Shown piece after piece: positions 12,874 through 13,897 of a stretch of DNA of 13,897 bases. Both the position numbers and the translations under genes were made by a program. Positions within the stretch are counted from its first letter, which is position 1, and every line of letters starts with the position of its first letter. The stretch covers positions 1 through 13,897 of the forward strand of contig JAMCTM010000036.1 in NCBI GenBank assembly GCA_023379465.1, written 5' to 3'. This DNA comes from Patescibacteria group bacterium (GTDB lineage Bacteria > Patescibacteria > Microgenomatia > Levybacterales > UBA12049). The notes beneath the pieces are model-generated. The model searched no databases, had not been told where the DNA came from, and saw nothing but the letters and a program-made list of their open reading frames with translations.

Positions 12874-13897
12874 TCATCCAATCTTTTGCGGTTTAAGTGT
12901 TAAAAGAAGCAGACTGCCTGCAAAGACAAACACCGCAGCGACACCAAATACAGCAAAATGGCCAACCTTATCGTAAATTTGTCCCGCCAAAATACTGGCA
13001 AAAAGTCCGCTTATCCCAACAACTGTGTTAAACCATCCCACTGCACTAGCTCTAAGTTCCTTTGGAGCAAAATCGCTAGCAAATGCCTTACCCGAGGTCC
13101 TAAAAATGCCACTATATAGACCAAACAGCAAGAAGGAAATAGTAATAATCAAAAAGTTGCGCGTCAGTGCAAAGCCAATTAAAGAAACCAGAAAGAGGAT
13201 AAAACCAGAAAGCAAAACGCTTTTTCGTCCAAATTTATCCGCCCAAACCCCAGATGGATAAGAAATAAGTGCAGCGGCTAAGTTATAGAAAGCATAAATC
13301 AGAATAGTTCCAATAAGAGAAATCCCAATATTTTTTGTTTCCAAAATCATAAATGATGAGCTTATATTTCCAATACCGAATAGTCCGATGACTCCAAGAT
13401 ATTTCCAATAATTCTTAGGAAATTTAAACACATTGACATCCAACTTTGCCTTCGAAGTAAAACTACCGGATTTTTCTTTTACCAAAAGAACAGCAATCAC
13501 AGCCAGCAGTCCCGGAATAATAGATAAGTAAAAAATCGATCGAATGCCGACGTTAAAATAAAAAAGCAAAGCAACGGCCAGAAGCGGACCAAAGAAGGCT
13601 CCAATATTATCGCCTATTCCTTCAAGCCCAAACGCCTTGCCACGATTATCTTCATCAACAGAATTTGCAATCAAACCGTCCCGGGGAGCAGAACGGATCC
13701 CGGTTCCAAGCCGGTCAGAAGAACGGGCAGCCAAAACCTGCGTCCATGTGCTGGAAAACCCAATAAACGGCTTGCTTACCGCAGCCATTAGGTAGCCAAC
13801 AACCGCCACAAGTTTTCTTTTTTGGAGTTTATCAGAAATTGATCCAGAAAACCCTTGAACAATATTCTGCATAGCGGTTGCGACCCCCTCGATAATT
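12874..13897 (-). CDS. MFS transporter, N-terminus beyond the right edge
   Basis: The minus-strand frame is open to the window edge: eight codons (IIEGVATA) precede the first visible ATG at 13872, so that ATG is internal and the protein is truncated, probably lacking the first one or two helices. Visible signatures are SGSISDKLQKRKLVAVVGYL (loop 2-3), DRLGTGIRSAPRDGLIA with RGKAFGLEGIGDNIGAFFGP, and WADKFGRKSVLLSG as motif A of the second half. This is the YbjJ/MdtG-like general MFS pattern with a GIRSAPRD signature; the substrate is unknown. It is not closely similar to the TetA-like MFS gene at 7084. It is convergent with the GNAT gene, with 2 bases between the stops. Confidence 0.88.
   Translation of the reverse strand, partial: IIEGVATAMQNIVQGFSGSISDKLQKRKLVAVVGYLMAAVSKPFIGFSSTWTQVLAARSSDRLGTGIRSAPRDGLIANSVDEDNRGKAFGLEGIGDNIGAFFGPLLAVALLFYFNVGIRSIFYLSIIPGLLAVIAVLLVKEKSGSFTSKAKLDVNVFKFPKNYWKYLGVIGLFGIGNISSSFMILETKNIGISLIGTILIYAFYNLAAALISYPSGVWADKFGRKSVLLSGFILFLVSLIGFALTRNFLIITISFLLFGLYSGIFRTSGKAFASDFAPKELRASAVGWFNTVVGISGLFASILAGQIYDKVGHFAVFGVAAVFVFAGSLLLLTLKPQKIG

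Overview
The window looks like a piece of an AT-rich, very compact bacterial genome, most likely a candidate-phyla-radiation (Patescibacteria, Microgenomates-like) organism. This is inferred from gene content: GIY-YIG endonuclease, RRM protein with an RGG tail, DUF4342, DUF192, the YLDPGS small protein next to a sulfatase-like membrane protein, and MFS/GNAT singletons. Intergenic gaps are minimal and there are no obvious intrinsic terminators. The taxonomic guess comes from recall of such families, not from a search. I see no tRNA, rRNA, CRISPR array or insertion sequence.

Layout. 1-430 (-): the N-terminal part of an unrecognised protein running off the left edge, with operator-like repeats upstream. 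600-957: a REP-like inverted repeat abutting a GIY-YIG endonuclease gene. 1093-1839 (+): a class I methyltransferase. 1954-2551 (+): an RRM RNA-binding protein followed by a small zinc-ribbon protein. 2548-2853 (-): DUF192. 2888-3235 (+): a zinc-ribbon membrane protein. 3244-3732 (-): a membrane-anchored COG4315-type secreted-repeat protein. 3765-6933 (-): a three-gene operon (YLDPGS small membrane protein, methyltransferase with a large N-terminal domain, sulfatase-like membrane protein), probably a cell-envelope modification module. 7084-8316 (+): a TetA-like MFS transporter. 8405-8752 (+): a small membrane-anchored Cys protein. 8754-9005 (-): DUF4342. 9110-9538 (+): GNAT. 9535-10479 (-): a D-2-hydroxyacid dehydrogenase-like protein lacking catalytic residues. 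10512-11069 (-): an RBBP9/YdeN-like hydrolase gene interrupted by an in-frame TAA. 11133-11708 (+): a COG3575-type nucleotidyltransferase. 11748-12871 (+): what appears to be one gene (helical domain plus RimJ/RimL-type GNAT) split by a one-base frameshift. 12874-13897 (-): an MFS transporter cut by the right edge.

Three architectural themes stand out. First, many genes have an extended -10 box (TGnTATAAT-like) or a -35/-10 pair ending only 5-9 bases before the start codon, so their mRNAs should be leaderless or nearly so; this also corrects several start codons (2853, 2888, 9110, 10479, 11133). Second, two promoters place their perfect TTGACA -35 box across the TGA stop codon of the upstream gene. 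Third, convergent genes meet at -4 to +8 bases, twice sharing a palindromic tetranucleotide (CTAG, TTAA) that supplies both stop codons. Two apparently broken genes (nonsense at 10974, frameshift near 12404) lie within 1.5 kb of each other and are either real decay or consensus errors. I found no convincing new defence or mobile system; the strongest leads are the three-gene envelope operon, the catalytically altered dehydrogenase and the two lesions.
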